Shown one piece after another: positions 42,900 through 58,300 of a stretch of 64,000 nucleotides of DNA. Position numbers and translations under genes: made by a program. The notes below the pieces were generated by a model, which saw only the letters and a program-made list of their open reading frames with translations, had not been told where the DNA came from and did not search any database. Source of the DNA: Alitta virens (taxonomy: Eukaryota; Annelida; Polychaeta; Phyllodocida; Nereididae). The stretch's first letter is position 1. The number at the start of each line of letters is the position of its first letter. The DNA is taken from the NCBI GenBank assembly GCA_932294295.1, contig OW028582.1, forward strand, positions 1 to 64,000, in the 5' to 3' direction.

Positions 42900-45800
42900 G
42901 AAGGTACAGCTGTTGGGGGTGGCTGAAGCCGACGTAAGGAACATAAATAGTCTCAGAAAATGTTGGGAAAAAATGATGACACATTGAGAAACTGCTTGGC
43001 AAGCATTTCCTTCTGAAAGTGTTGGTAAAATGAGAATGACACGACAAGCATTCCCTTCCTGGGAGTGTTGTCAAATTGAGAATTGCATGGCAAGCATTCC
43101 CTTCCTGGGAGTGTTGATAGATTGAGAAACTGAGAAACAGGCAATTATGGGACATGGATTAGAAGGTACGGCTGTTGGGGGTGGCTGGAGGCCGTCATAA
43201 GGAACATAAATAGTCTCAGAAAATGTTGGGAAAAAATGATGACACATTGAGAAACTGCTGGGCAAGCATTTCCTTCTGAAAGTGTTGGTAAGATGAGAAT
43301 GACACGACAAACATTCTCTACCTGGGAGTGTTGTCAAATTGAGAATTGCATGGCAAGCATTCCCTTCCTGGGAGTGTTGATAGCTTGAGAAACTGAATGG
43401 CAAGCATTCCCTTCCTGGGAATGTTGGCAAATGGAGAAATTGCATAGCAGGTATTCCCTTCCTGGGAGTGTTGACAGATTGAGAAACTGCTTGTCAAGAA
43501 TGTGCTTCCTTGATGTGTCGGCAAGTCAAGAAAGTGCACAGCAGGCGCTCCTCGTTTTGAGTGTCAGCATTTTAACGTGCGCTGGGAGTAATTCCTGTTC
43601 TTGGACATTGAGGATCGGCTTGGCAAGCTTTTCCTTCTGGAAGCATTTCCTTCCTAGGAGTGTTGGTAAAATGAGAATGACATGACAAACATTCCCTTCC
43701 TGGGAGTGATGTCAAATTGAGAATCGCATGGCAAGCATTCCCTTCCTGGGAGTGTTGATAGATTGAGAAACTGAGAAACAGGCAATTATGGGACATGGAG
43801 GAGAAGGTACGGCTGTTGGGGGTGGCTGGAGGCCGTCATAAGGAACATAAATAGTCTCAGAAAATGTCTGGAAAAAATGATGACACATTGAGAAACTGCT
43901 TGGCAAGCATTTCCTTCTGAAAGTGTTGGTAAAATGAGAATCACACGACAAACATTCCCTTCCTGGGAGTGTTGTCAAATTGAGAATTGCATGGCAAGCA
44001 TTCCCTTCCTGGGAGTGTTGATAGCTTGAGAAACTGAATGGCAAGCATTCCCTTCCTGGGAGTGTTGTCAAATGGAGAAATTGCATAGCAAGTATTCCCT
44101 TCCTGGGAGTGTTGACAGATTGAGAAACTGCTTGTCAAGAATGTGCTTCCTTGATTTGTCGGCGAGTCAAGAAAGTGCACAGCAGGCACTCCTCGTTTTG
44201 AGTGTCAGCATTTTAACGTGCGCTGGGAGTAATTCTGTTCTTGGACATTGAGGATCGGCTTGGCAAGCTTTTCCTTCTGGAAGCATTTCCTTCCTGGGAG
44301 TGTTGGTAAAATGAGAATGACATGACAAACATTCCCTTCCTGGGAGTGATGTCAAATTGAGAATCGCATGGCAAGCATTCCCTTCCTGGGAGTGTTGATA
44401 GATTGAGAAACTGAGAAACAGGCAATTATGGGACATGGAGGAGAAGGTACAGCTGTTGGGGGTGGCTGAAGCCGACGTAAGGAACATAAATAGTCTCAGA
44501 AAATGTTGGGAAAAAATGATGACACATTGAGAAACTGCTTGGCAAGCATTTCCTTCTGAAAGTGTTGGTAAAATGAGAATGACACGACAAGCATTCCCTT
44601 CCTGGGAGTGTTGTCAAATTGAAAATCGCATGGCAAGCATTCCCTTCCTGGGAGTGTTGATAGATTGAGAAACTGAGAAACAGGCAATTATGGGACATGG
44701 ATTAGAAGGTACGGCTGTTGGGGGTGGCTGGAGGCCGTCATAAGGAACATAAATAGTCTCAGAAAATGTTGGGAAAAAATGATGACACATTGAGAAACTG
44801 CTGGGCAAGCATTTCCTTCTGAAAGTGTTGGTAAGATGAGAATGACACGACAAACATTCTCTACCTGGGAGTGTTGTTAAATTGAGAATTGCATGGCAAG
44901 CATTCCCTTCCTGGGAGTGTTGATAGCTTGAGAAACTGAATGGCAAGCATTCCCTTCCTGGGAATGTTGGCAAATGGAGAAATTGCATAGCAGGTATTCC
45001 CTTCCTGGGAGTGTTGACAGATTGAGAAACTGCTTGTCAAGAATGTGCTTCCTTGATGTGTCGGCAAGTCAAGAAAGTGCACAGCAGGCGCTCCTCGTTT
45101 TGAGTGTCAGCATTTTAACGTGCACTGGGAGTAATATCTGTTCTTGGACATTGAGGATCTGCTTGGCAAGCATTTCCTTCTGGAAGCATTTCCTTCCTGG
45201 GAGTGTTGGTAAAATGAGAATGACATGACAAACATTCCCTTCCTGGGAGTGTTGTCAAATTGAGAATCGCATGGCAAGCATTCCCTTCCTGGGAGTGTTG
45301 ATAGATTGAGAAACTGAGAAACAGGCAATTATGGGACATGGATTAGAAGGTACGGCTGTTGGGGGTGGCTGGAGGCCGTCATAAGGAACATAAATAGTCT
45401 CAGAAAATGTCGGTAAAAAATGATGACACATTGAGAAACTGCTTGGCAAGCATTTCCATCTGAAAGTTTTGGTAAAATGAGAATGACACGACAAACATTA
45501 CCTTCCTGGGAGTGTTGTCAAATTGAAAATCACATAGCAAGCATTCCCTTCCTAGGAGTGTTGATAGCTTGAGAAACTGAATGGCAAGCATTCCCTTCCT
45601 GGGAGTGTTGTCAAATGGAGAAATTGCATAGCAGGTATTCCCTTCCTGGGAGTGTTGACAGATTGAGAAACTGCTTGTCAAGAATGTGCTTCCTTGATTT
45701 GTCGGCGAGTCAAGAAAGTGCACAACAGGCGCTCCTCGTTTTGAGTGTCAGCATTTTAACGTGCGCTGGGAGTAATTCTGTTCTTCAACATTGAGGATCG

Positions 45801-48800
45801 GCTTGGCAAGCTTTTCCTTCTGGAAGCATTTCCTTCCTGGGAGTGTTGGTAAAATGAGAATGACATGACAAACATTCCCTTCCTGGGAGTGATGTCAAAT
45901 TGAGAATCGCATGGCAAGCATTCCCTTCCTGGGAGTGTTGATAGATTGAGAAACTGAGAAACAGGCAATTATGGGACATGGAGGAGAAGGTACAGCTGTT
46001 GGGGGTGGCTGAAGCCGACGTAAGGAACATAAATAGTCTCAGAAAATGTTGGGAAAAAATGATGACACATTGAGAAACTGCTTGGCAAGCATTTCCTTCT
46101 GAAAGTGTTGGTAAAATGAGAATGACACGACAAGCATTCCCTTCCTGGGAGTGTTGTCAAATTGAAAATCGCATGGCAAGCATTCCCTTCCTGGGAGTGT
46201 TGATAGATTGAGAAACTGAGAAACAGGCAATTATGGGACATGGATTAGAAGGTACGGCTGTTGGGGGTGGCTGGAGGCCGTCATAAGGAACATAAATAGT
46301 CTCAGAAAATGTTGGGAAAAAATGATGACACATTGAGAAACTGCTGGGCAAGCATTTCCTTCTGAAAGTGTTGGTAAGATGAGAATGACACGACAAACAT
46401 TCTCTACCTGGGAGTGTTGTCAAATTGAGAATTGCATGGCAAGCATTCCCTTCCTGGGAGTGTTGATAGCTTGAGAAACTGAATGGCAAGCATTCCCTTC
46501 CTGGGAATGTTGGCAAATGGAGAAATTGCATAGCAGGTATTCCCTTCCTGGGAGTGTTGACAGATTGAGAAACTGCTTGTCAAGAATGTGCTTCCTTGAT
46601 GTGTCGGCAAGTCAAGAAAGTGCACAGCAGGCGCTCCTCGTTTTGAGTGTCAGCATTTTAACGTGCGCTGGGAGTAATTCCTGTTCTTGGACATTGAGGA
46701 TCGGCTTGGCAAGCTTTTCCTTCTGGAAGCATTTCCTTCCTAGGAGTGTTGGTAAAATGAGAATGACATGACAAACATTCCCTTCCTGGGAGTGATGTCA
46801 AATTGAGAATCGCATGGCAAGCATTCCCTTCCTGGGAGTGTTGATAGATTGAGAAACTGAGAAACAGGCAATTATGGGACATGGAGGAGAAGGTACGGCT
46901 GTTGGGGGTGGCTGGAGGCCGTCATAAGGAACATAAATAGTCTCAGAAAATGTCTGGAAAAAATGATGACACATTGAGAAACTGCTTGGCAAGCATTTCC
47001 TTCTGAAAGTGTTGGTAAAATGAGAATCACACGACAAACATTCCCTTCCTGGGAGTGTTGTCAAATTGAGAATTGCATGGCAAGCATTCCCTTCCTGGGA
47101 GTGTTGATAGCTTGAGAAACTGAATGGCAAGCATTCCCTTCCTGGGAATGTTGGCAAATGGAGAAATTGCATAGCAGGTATTCCCTTCCTGGGAGTGTTG
47201 ACAGATTGAGAAACTGCTTGTCAAGAATGTGCTTCCTTGATGTGTCGGCAAGTCAAGAAAGTGCACAGCAGGCGCTCCTCGTTTTGAGTGTCAGCATTTT
47301 AACGTGCGCTGGGAGTAATTCCTGTTCTTGGACATTGAGGATCGGCTTGGCAAGCTTTTCCTTCTGGAAGCATTTCCTTCCTAGGAGTGTTGGTAAAATG
47401 AGAATGACATGACAAACATTCCCTTCCTGGGAGTGATGTCAAATTGAGAATCGCATGGCAAGCATTCCCTTCCTGGGAGTGTTGATAGATTGAGAAACTG
47501 AGAAACAGGCAATTATGGGACATGGAGGAGAAGGTACGGCTGTTGGGGGTGGCTGGAGGCCGTCATAAGGAACATAAATAGTCTCAGAAAATGTCTGGAA
47601 AAAATGATGACACATTGAGAAACTGCTTGGCAAGCATTTCCTTCTGAAAGTGTTGGTAAAATGAGAATCACACGACAAACATTCCCTTCCTGGGAGTGTT
47701 GTCAAATTGAGAATTGCATGGCAAGCATTCCCTTCCTGGGAGTGTTGATAGCTTGAGAAACTGAATGGCAAGCATTCCCTTCCTGGGAGTGTTGTCAAAT
47801 GGAGAAATTGCATAGCAAGTATTCCCTTCCTGGGAGTGTTGACAGATTGAGAAACTGCTTGTCAAGAATGTGCTTCCTTGATTTGTCGGCGAGTCAAGAA
47901 AGTGCACAGCAGGCACTCCTCGTTTTGAGTGTCAGCATTTTAACGTGCGCTGGGAGTAATTCTGTTCTTGGACATTGAGGATCGGCTTGGCAAGCTTTTC
48001 CTTCTGGAAGCATTTCCTTCCTGGGAGTGTTGGTAAAATGAGAATGACATGACAAACATTCCCTTCCTGGGAGTGATGTCAAATTGAGAATCGCATGGCA
48101 AGCATTCCCTTCCTGGGAGTGTTGATAGATTGAGAAACTGAGAAACAGGCAATTATGGGACATGGAGGAGAAGGTACAGCTGTTGGGGGTGGCTGAAGCC
48201 GACGTAAGGAACATAAATAGTCTCAGAAAATGTTGGGAAAAAATGATGACACATTGAGAAACTGCTTGGCAAGCATTTCCTTCTGAAAGTGTTGGTAAAA
48301 TGAGAATGACACGACAAGCATTCCCTTCCTGGGAGTGTTGTCAAATTGAAAATCGCATGGCAAGCATTCCCTTCCTGGGAGTGTTGATAGATTGAGAAAC
48401 TGAGAAACAGGCAATTATGGGACATGGATTAGAAGGTACGGCTGTTGGGGGTGGCTGGAGGCCGTCATAAGGAACATAAATAGTCTCAGAAAATGTTGGG
48501 AAAAAATGATGACACATTGAGAAACTGCTGGGCAAGCATTTCCTTCTGAAAGTGTTGGTAAGATGAGAATGACACGACAAACATTCTCTACCTGGGAGTG
48601 TTGTTAAATTGAGAATTGCATGGCAAGCATTCCCTTCCTGGGAGTGTTGATAGCTTGAGAAACTGAATGGCAAGCATTCCCTTCCTGGGAATGTTGGCAA
48701 ATGGAGAAATTGCATAGCAGGTATTCCCTTCCTGGGAGTGTTGACAGATTGAGAAACTGCTTGTCAAGAATGTGCTTCCTTGATGTGTCGGCAAGTCAAG

Positions 48801-51800
48801 AAAGTGCACAGCAGGCGCTCCTCGTTTTGAGTGTCAGCATTTTAACGTGCACTGGGAGTAATATCTGTTCTTGGACATTGAGGATCTGCTTGGCAAGCAT
48901 TTCCTTCTGGAAGCATTTCCTTCCTGGGAGTGTTGGTAAAATGAGAATGACATGACAAACATTCCCTTCCTGGGAGTGTTGTCAAATTGAGAATCGCATG
49001 GCAAGCATTCCCTTCCTGGGAGTGTTGATAGATTGAGAAACTGAGAAACAGGCAATTATGGGACATGGATTAGAAGGTACGGCTGTTGGGGGTGGCTGGA
49101 GGCCGTCATAAGGAACATAAATAGTCTCAGAAAATGTCGGTAAAAAATGATGACACATTGAGAAACTGCTTGGCAAGCATTTCCATCTGAAAGTTTTGGT
49201 AAAATGAGAATGACACGACAAACATTACCTTCCTGGGAGTGTTGTCAAATTGAAAATCACATAGCAAGCATTCCCTTCCTAGGAGTGTTGATAGCTTGAG
49301 AAACTGAATGGCAAGCATTCCCTTCCTGGGAGTGTTGTCAAATGGAGAAATTGCATAGCAGGTATTCCCTTCCTGGGAGTGTTGACAGATTGAGAAACTG
49401 CTTGTCAAGAATGTGCTTCCTTGATTTGTCGGCGAGTCAAGAAAGTGCACAGCAGGCGCTCCTCGTTTTGAGTGTCAGCATTTTAACGTGCGCTGGGAGT
49501 AATTCTGTTCTTGGACATTGAGGATCGGCTTGGCAAGCTTTTCCTTCTGGAAGCATTTCCTTCCTGGGAGTGTTGGTAAAATGAGAATGACATGACAAAC
49601 ATTCCCTTCCTGGGAGTGATGTCAAATTGAGAATCGCATGGCAAGCATTCCCTTCCTGGGAGTGTTGATAGATTGAGAAACTGAGAAACAGGCAATTATG
49701 GGACATGGAGGAGAAGGTACAGCTGTTGGGGGTGGCTGAAGCCGACGTAAGGAACATAAATAGTCTCAGAAAATGTTGGGAAAAAATGATGACACATTGA
49801 GAAACTGCTTGGCAAGCATTTCCTTCTGAAAGTGTTGGTAAAATGAGAATGACACGACAAGCATTCCCTTCCTGGGAGTGTTGTCAAATTGAGAATTGCA
49901 TGGCAAGCATTCCCTTCCTGGGAGTGTTGATAGATTGAGAAACTGAGAAACAGGCAATTATGGGACATGGATTAGAAGGTACGGCTGTTGGGGGTGGCTG
50001 GAGGCCGTCATAAGGAACATAAATAGTCTCAGAAAATGTTGGGAAAAAATGATGACACATTGAGAAACTGCTGGGCAAGCATTTCCTTCTGAAAGTGTTG
50101 GTAAGATGAGAATGACACGACAAACATTCTCTACCTGGGAGTGTTGTCAAATTGAGAATTGCATGGCAAGCATTCCCTTCCTGGGAGTGTTGATAGCTTG
50201 AGAAACTGAATGGCAAGCATTCCCTTCCTGGGAATGTTGGCAAATGGAGAAATTGCATAGCAGGTATTCCCTTCCTGGGAGTGTTGACAGATTGAGAAAC
50301 TGCTTGTCAAGAATGTGCTTCCTTGATGTGTCGGCAAGTCAAGAAAGTGCACAGCAGGCGCTCCTCGTTTTGAGTGTCAGCATTTTAACGTGCGCTGGGA
50401 GTAATTCCTGTTCTTGGACATTGAGGATCGGCTTGGCAAGCTTTTCCTTCTGGAAGCATTTCCTTCCTAGGAGTGTTGGTAAAATGAGAATGACATGACA
50501 AACATTCCCTTCCTGGGAGTGATGTCAAATTGAGAATCGCATGGCAAGCATTCCCTTCCTGGGAGTGTTGATAGATTGAGAAACTGAGAAACAGGCAATT
50601 ATGGGACATGGAGGAGAAGGTACGGCTGTTGGGGGTGGCTGGAGGCCGTCATAAGGAACATAAATAGTCTCAGAAAATGTCTGGAAAAAATGATGACACA
50701 TTGAGAAACTGCTTGGCAAGCATTTCCTTCTGAAAGTGTTGGTAAAATGAGAATCACACGACAAACATTCCCTTCCTGGGAGTGTTGTCAAATTGAGAAT
50801 TGCATGGCAAGCATTCCCTTCCTGGGAGTGTTGATAGCTTGAGAAACTGAATGGCAAGCATTCCCTTCCTGGGAGTGTTGTCAAATGGAGAAATTGCATA
50901 GCAAGTATTCCCTTCCTGGGAGTGTTGACAGATTGAGAAACTGCTTGTCAAGAATGTGCTTCCTTGATTTGTCGGCGAGTCAAGAAAGTGCACAGCAGGC
51001 ACTCCTCGTTTTGAGTGTCAGCATTTTAACGTGCGCTGGGAGTAATTCTGTTCTTGGACATTGAGGATCGGCTTGGCAAGCTTTTCCTTCTGGAAGCATT
51101 TCCTTCCTGGGAGTGTTGGTAAAATGAGAATGACATGACAAACATTCCCTTCCTGGGAGTGATGTCAAATTGAGAATCGCATGGCAAGCATTCCCTTCCT
51201 GGGAGTGTTGATAGATTGAGAAACTGAGAAACAGGCAATTATGGGACATGGAGGAGAAGGTACAGCTGTTGGGGGTGGCTGAAGCCGACGTAAGGAACAT
51301 AAATAGTCTCAGAAAATGTTGGGAAAAAATGATGACACATTGAGAAACTGCTTGGCAAGCATTTCCTTCTGAAAGTGTTGGTAAAATGAGAATGACACGA
51401 CAAGCATTCCCTTCCTGGGAGTGTTGTCAAATTGAAAATCGCATGGCAAGCATTCCCTTCCTGGGAGTGTTGATAGATTGAGAAACTGAGAAACAGGCAA
51501 TTATGGGACATGGATTAGAAGGTACGGCTGTTGGGGGTGGCTGGAGGCCGTCATAAGGAACATAAATAGTCTCAGAAAATGTTGGGAAAAAATGATGACA
51601 CATTGAGAAACTGCTGGGCAAGCATTTCCTTCTGAAAGTGTTGGTAAGATGAGAATGACACGACAAACATTCTCTACCTGGGAGTGTTGTTAAATTGAGA
51701 ATTGCATGGCAAGCATTCCCTTCCTGGGAGTGTTGATAGCTTGAGAAACTGAATGGCAAGCATTCCCTTCCTGGGAATGTTGGCAAATGGAGAAATTGCA

Positions 51801-54800
51801 TAGCAGGTATTCCCTTCCTGGGAGTGTTGACAGATTGAGAAACTGCTTGTCAAGAATGTGCTTCCTTGATGTGTCGGCAAGTCAAGAAAGTGCACAGCAG
51901 GCGCTCCTCGTTTTGAGTGTCAGCATTTTAACGTGCACTGGGAGTAATATCTGTTCTTGGACATTGAGGATCTGCTTGGCAAGCATTTCCTTCTGGAAGC
52001 ATTTCCTTCCTGGGAGTGTTGGTAAAATGAGAATGACATGACAAACATTCCCTTCCTGGGAGTGTTGTCAAATTGAGAATCGCATGGCAAGCATTCCCTT
52101 CCTGGGAGTGTTGATAGATTGAGAAACTGAGAAACAGGCAATTATGGGACATGGATTAGAAGGTACGGCTGTTGGGGGTGGCTGGAGGCCGTCATAAGGA
52201 ACATAAATAGTCTCAGAAAATGTCGGTAAAAAATGATGACACATTGAGAAACTGCTTGGCAAGCATTTCCATCTGAAAGTTTTGGTAAAATGAGAATGAC
52301 ACGACAAACATTACCTTCCTGGGAGTGTTGTCAAATTGAAAATCACATAGCAAGCATTCCCTTCCTAGGAGTGTTGATAGCTTGAGAAACTGAATGGCAA
52401 GCATTCCCTTCCTGGGAGTGTTGTCAAATGGAGAAATTGCATAGCAGGTATTCCCTTCCTGGGAGTGTTGACAGATTGAGAAACTGCTTGTCAAGAATGT
52501 GCTTCCTTGATTTGTCGGCGAGTCAAGAAAGTGCACAGCAGGCGCTCCTCGTTTTGAGTGTCAGCATTTTAACGTGCGCTGGGAGTAATTCTGTTCTTCA
52601 ACATTGAGGATCGGCTTGGCAAGCTTTTCCTTCTGGAAGCATTTCCTTCCTGGGAGTGTTGGTAAAATGAGAATGACATGACAAACATTCCCTTCCTGGG
52701 AGTGATGTCAAATTGAGAATCGCATGGCAAGCATTCCCTTCCTGGGAGTGTTGATAGATTGAGAAACTGAGAAACAGGCAATTATGGGACATGGAGGAGA
52801 AGGTACAGCTGTTGGGGGTGGCTGAAGCCGACGTAAGGAACATAAATAGTCTCAGAAAATGTTGGGAAAAAATGATGACACATTGAGAAACTGCTTGGCA
52901 AGCATTTCCTTCTGAAAGTGTTGGTAAAATGAGAATGACACGACAAGCATTCCCTTCCTGGGAGTGTTGTCAAATTGAAAATCGCATGGCAAGCATTCCC
53001 TTCCTGGGAGTGTTGATAGATTGAGAAACTGAGAAACAGGCAATTATGGGACATGGATTAGAAGGTACGGCTGTTGGGGGTGGCTGGAGGCCGTCATAAG
53101 GAACATAAATAGTCTCAGAAAATGTTGGGAAAAAATGATGACACATTGAGAAACTGCTGGGCAAGCATTTCCTTCTGAAAGTGTTGGTAAGATGAGAATG
53201 ACACGACAAACATTCTCTACCTGGGAGTGTTGTCAAATTGAGAATTGCATGGCAAGCATTCCCTTCCTGGGAGTGTTGATAGCTTGAGAAACTGAATGGC
53301 AAGCATTCCCTTCCTGGGAATGTTGGCAAATGGAGAAATTGCATAGCAGGTATTCCCTTCCTGGGAGTGTTGACAGATTGAGAAACTGCTTGTCAAGAAT
53401 GTGCTTCCTTGATGTGTCGGCAAGTCAAGAAAGTGCACAGCAGGCGCTCCTCGTTTTGAGTGTCAGCATTTTAACGTGCGCTGGGAGTAATTCCTGTTCT
53501 TGGACATTGAGGATCGGCTTGGCAAGCTTTTCCTTCTGGAAGCATTTCCTTCCTAGGAGTGTTGGTAAAATGAGAATGACATGACAAACATTCCCTTCCT
53601 GGGAGTGATGTCAAATTGAGAATCGCATGGCAAGCATTCCCTTCCTGGGAGTGTTGATAGATTGAGAAACTGAGAAACAGGCAATTATGGGACATGGAGG
53701 AGAAGGTACGGCTGTTGGGGGTGGCTGGAGGCCGTCATAAGGAACATAAATAGTCTCAGAAAATGTCTGGAAAAAATGATGACACATTGAGAAACTGCTT
53801 GGCAAGCATTTCCTTCTGAAAGTGTTGGTAAAATGAGAATCACACGACAAACATTCCCTTCCTGGGAGTGTTGTCAAATTGAGAATTGCATGGCAAGCAT
53901 TCCCTTCCTGGGAGTGTTGATAGCTTGAGAAACTGAATGGCAAGCATTCCCTTCCTGGGAATGTTGGCAAATGGAGAAATTGCATAGCAGGTATTCCCTT
54001 CCTGGGAGTGTTGACAGATTGAGAAACTGCTTGTCAAGAATGTGCTTCCTTGATGTGTCGGCAAGTCAAGAAAGTGCACAGCAGGCGCTCCTCGTTTTGA
54101 GTGTCAGCATTTTAACGTGCGCTGGGAGTAATTCCTGTTCTTGGACATTGAGGATCGGCTTGGCAAGCTTTTCCTTCTGGAAGCATTTCCTTCCTAGGAG
54201 TGTTGGTAAAATGAGAATGACATGACAAACATTCCCTTCCTGGGAGTGATGTCAAATTGAGAATCGCATGGCAAGCATTCCCTTCCTGGGAGTGTTGATA
54301 GATTGAGAAACTGAGAAACAGGCAATTATGGGACATGGAGGAGAAGGTACGGCTGTTGGGGGTGGCTGGAGGCCGTCATAAGGAACATAAATAGTCTCAG
54401 AAAATGTCTGGAAAAAATGATGACACATTGAGAAACTGCTTGGCAAGCATTTCCTTCTGAAAGTGTTGGTAAAATGAGAATCACACGACAAACATTCCCT
54501 TCCTGGGAGTGTTGTCAAATTGAGAATTGCATGGCAAGCATTCCCTTCCTGGGAGTGTTGATAGCTTGAGAAACTGAATGGCAAGCATTCCCTTCCTGGG
54601 AGTGTTGTCAAATGGAGAAATTGCATAGCAAGTATTCCCTTCCTGGGAGTGTTGACAGATTGAGAAACTGCTTGTCAAGAATGTGCTTCCTTGATTTGTC
54701 GGCGAGTCAAGAAAGTGCACAGCAGGCACTCCTCGTTTTGAGTGTCAGCATTTTAACGTGCGCTGGGAGTAATTCTGTTCTTGGACATTGAGGATCGGCT

Positions 54801-55300
54801 TGGCAAGCTTTTCCTTCTGGAAGCATTTCCTTCCTGGGAGTGTTGGTAAAATGAGAATGACATGACAAACATTCCCTTCCTGGGAGTGATGTCAAATTGA
54901 GAATCGCATGGCAAGCATTCCCTTCCTGGGAGTGTTGATAGATTGAGAAACTGAGAAACAGGCAATTATGGGACATGGAGGAGAAGGTACAGCTGTTGGG
55001 GGTGGCTGAAGCCGACGTAAGGAACATAAATAGTCTCAGAAAATGTTGGGAAAAAATGATGACACATTGAGAAACTGCTTGGCAAGCATTTCCTTCTGAA
55101 AGTGTTGGTAAAATGAGAATGACACGACAAGCATTCCCTTCCTGGGAGTGTTGTCAAATTGAAAATCGCATGGCAAGCATTCCCTTCCTGGGAGTGTTGA
55201 TAGATTGAGAAACTGAGAAACAGGCAATTATGGGACATGGATTAGAAGGTATGGCTGTTGGGGGTGGCTGGAGGCCGTCATAAGGAACATAAATAGTCTC
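42900..55300. repeat. 6813-bp offset segmental duplication within satellite
   Basis: Variants recur at an offset of 6813 bp (four 1543-bp units plus one 641-bp block). Examples are TTCTTCAACATTG near 45781 and 52594 and AATCACATAGC near 45527 and 52340. The two places where two short blocks are adjacent (anchors 46517/47158/47799 and 53330/53971/54612) are copies of one event. Ends are approximate. Confidence 0.75.
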
Positions 55301-58300
55301 AGAAAATGTTGGGAAAAAATGATGACACATTGAGAAACTGCTGGGCAAGCATTTCCTTCTGAAAGTGTTGGTAAGATGAGAATGACACGACAAACATTCT
55401 CTACCTGGGAGTGTTGTCAAATTGAGAATTGCATGGCAAGCATTCCCTTCCTGGGAGTGTTGATAGCTTGAGAAACTGAATGGCAAGCATTCCCTTCCTG
55501 GGAATGTTGGCAAATGGAGAAATTGCATAGCAGGTATTCCCTTCCTGGGAGTGTTGACAGATTGAGAAACTGCTTGTCAAGAATGTGCTTCCTTGATGTG
55601 TCGGCAAGTCAAGAAAGTGCACAGCAGGCGCTCCTCGTTTTGAGTGTCAGCATTTTAACGTGCACTGGGAGTAATATCTGTTCTTGGACATTGAGGATCT
55701 GCTTGGCAAGCATTTCCTTCTGGAAGCATTTCCTTCCTGGGAGTGTTGGTAAAATGAGAATGACATGACAAACATTCCCTTCCTGGGAGTGTTGTCAAAT
55801 TGAGAATCGCATGGCAAGCATTCCCTTCCTGGGAGTGTTGATAGATTGAGAAACTGAGAAACAGGCAATTATGGGACATGGATTAGAAGGTACGGCTGTT
55901 GGGGGTGGCTGGAGGCCGTCATAAGGAACATAAATAGTCTCAGAAAATGTCGGTAAAAAATGATGACACATTGAGAAACTGCTTGGCAAGCATTTCCATC
56001 TGAAAGTTTTGGTAAAATGAGAATGACACGACAAACATTACCTTCCTGGGAGTGTTGTCAAATTGAAAATCGCATAGCAAGCATTCCCTTCCTAGGAGTG
56101 TTGATAGCTTGAGAAACTGAATGGCAAGCATTCCCTTCCTGGGAGTGTTGTCAAATGGAGAAATTGCATAGCAGGTATTCCCTTCCTGGGAGTGTTGACA
56201 GATTGAGAAACTGCTTGTCAAGAATGTGCTTCCTTGATTTGTCGGCGAGTCAAGAACTTGCACAGCAGGCGCTCCTCGTTTTGAGTGTCAGCATTTTAAC
56301 GTGCGCTGGGAGTAATTCTGTTCTTCGACATTGAGGATCGGCTTGGCAAGCTTTTCCTTCTGGAAGCATTTCCTTCCTGGGAGTGTTGGTAAAATGAGAA
56401 TGACATGACAAACATTCCCTTCCTGGGAGTGATGTCAAATTGAGAATCGCATGGCAAGCATTCCCTTCCTGGGAGTGTTGATAGATTGAGAAACTGAGAA
56501 ACAGGCAATTATGGGACATGGAGGAGAAGGTACAGCTGTTGGGGGTGGCTGAAGCCGACGTAAGGAACATAAATAGTCTCAGAAAATGTTGGGAAAAAAT
56601 GATGACACATTGAGAAACTGCTTGGCAAGCATTTCCTTCTGAAAGTGTTGGTAAAATGAGAATGACACGACAAGCATTCCCTTCCTGGGAGTGTTGTCAA
56701 ATTGAAAATCGCATGGCAAGCATTCCCTTCCTGGGAGTGTTGATAGATTGAGAAACTGAGAAACAGGCAATTATGGGACATGGATTAGAAGGTACGGCTG
56801 TTGGGGGTGGCTGGAGGCCGTCATAAGGAACATAAATAGTCTCAGAAAATGTTGGGAAAAAATGATGACACATTGAGAAACTGCTGGGCAAGCATTTCCT
56901 TCTGAAAGTGTTGGTAAGATGAGAATGACACGACAAACATTCTCTACCTGGGAGTGTTGTCAAATTGAGAATTGCATGGCAAGCATTCCCTTCCTGGGAG
57001 TGTTGATAGCTTGAGAAACTGAATGGCAAGCATTCCCTTCCTGGGAATGTTGGCAAATGGAGAAATTGCATAGCAGGTATTCCCTTCCTGGGAGTGTTGA
57101 CAGATTGAGAAACTGCTTGTCAAGAATGTGCTTCCTTGATGTGTCGGCAAGTCAAGAAAGTGCACAGCAGGCGCTCCTCGTTTTGAGTGTCAGCATTTTA
57201 ACGTGCGCTGGGAGTAATTCCTGTTCTTGGACATTGAGGATCGGCTTGGCAAGCTTTTCCTTCTGGAAGCATTTCCTTCCTAGGAGTGTTGGTAAAATGA
57301 GAATGACATGACAAACATTCCCTTCCTGGGAGTGATGTCAAATTGAGAATCGCATGGCAAGCATTCCCTTCCTGGGAGTGTTGATAGATTGAGAAACTGA
57401 GAAACAGGCAATTATGGGACATGGAGGAGAAGGTACGGCTGTTGGGGGTGGCTGGAGGCCGTCATAAGGAACATAAATAGTCTCAGAAAATGTCTGGAAA
57501 AAATGATGACACATTGAGAAACTGCTTGGCAAGCATTTCCTTCTGAAAGTGTTGGTAAAATGAGAATCACACGACAAACATTCCCTTCCTGGGAGTGTTG
57601 TCAAATTGAGAATTGCATGGCAAGCATTCCCTTCCTGGGAGTGTTGATAGCTTGAGAAACTGAATGGCAAGCATTCCCTTCCTGGGAGTGTTGTCAAATG
57701 GAGAAATTGCATAGCAAGTATTCCCTTCCTGGGAGTGTTGACAGATTGAGAAACTGCTTGTCAAGAATGTGCTTCCTTGATTTGTCGGCGAGTCAAGAAA
57801 GTGCACAGCAGGCACTCCTCGTTTTGAGTGTCAGCATTTTAACGTGCGCTGGGAGTAATTCTGTTCTTGGACATTGAGGATCGGCTTGGCAAGCTTTTCC
57901 TTCTGGAAGCATTTCCTTCCTGGGAGTGTTGGTAAAATGAGAATGACATGACAAACATTCCCTTCCTGGGAGTGATGTCAAATTGAGAATCGCATGGCAA
58001 GCATTCCCTTCCTGGGAGTGTTGATAGATTGAGAAACTGAGAAACAGGCAATTATGGGACATGGAGGAGAAGGTACAGCTGTTGGGGGTGGCTGAAGCCG
58101 ACGTAAGGAACATAAATAGTCTCAGAAAATGTTGGGAAAAAATGATGACACATTGAGAAACTGCTTGGCAAGCATTTCCTTCTGAAAGTGTTGGTAAAAT
58201 GAGAATGACACGACAAGCATTCCCTTCCTGGGAGTGTTGTCAAATTGAAAATCGCATGGCAAGCATTCCCTTCCTGGGAGTGTTGATAGATTGAGAAACT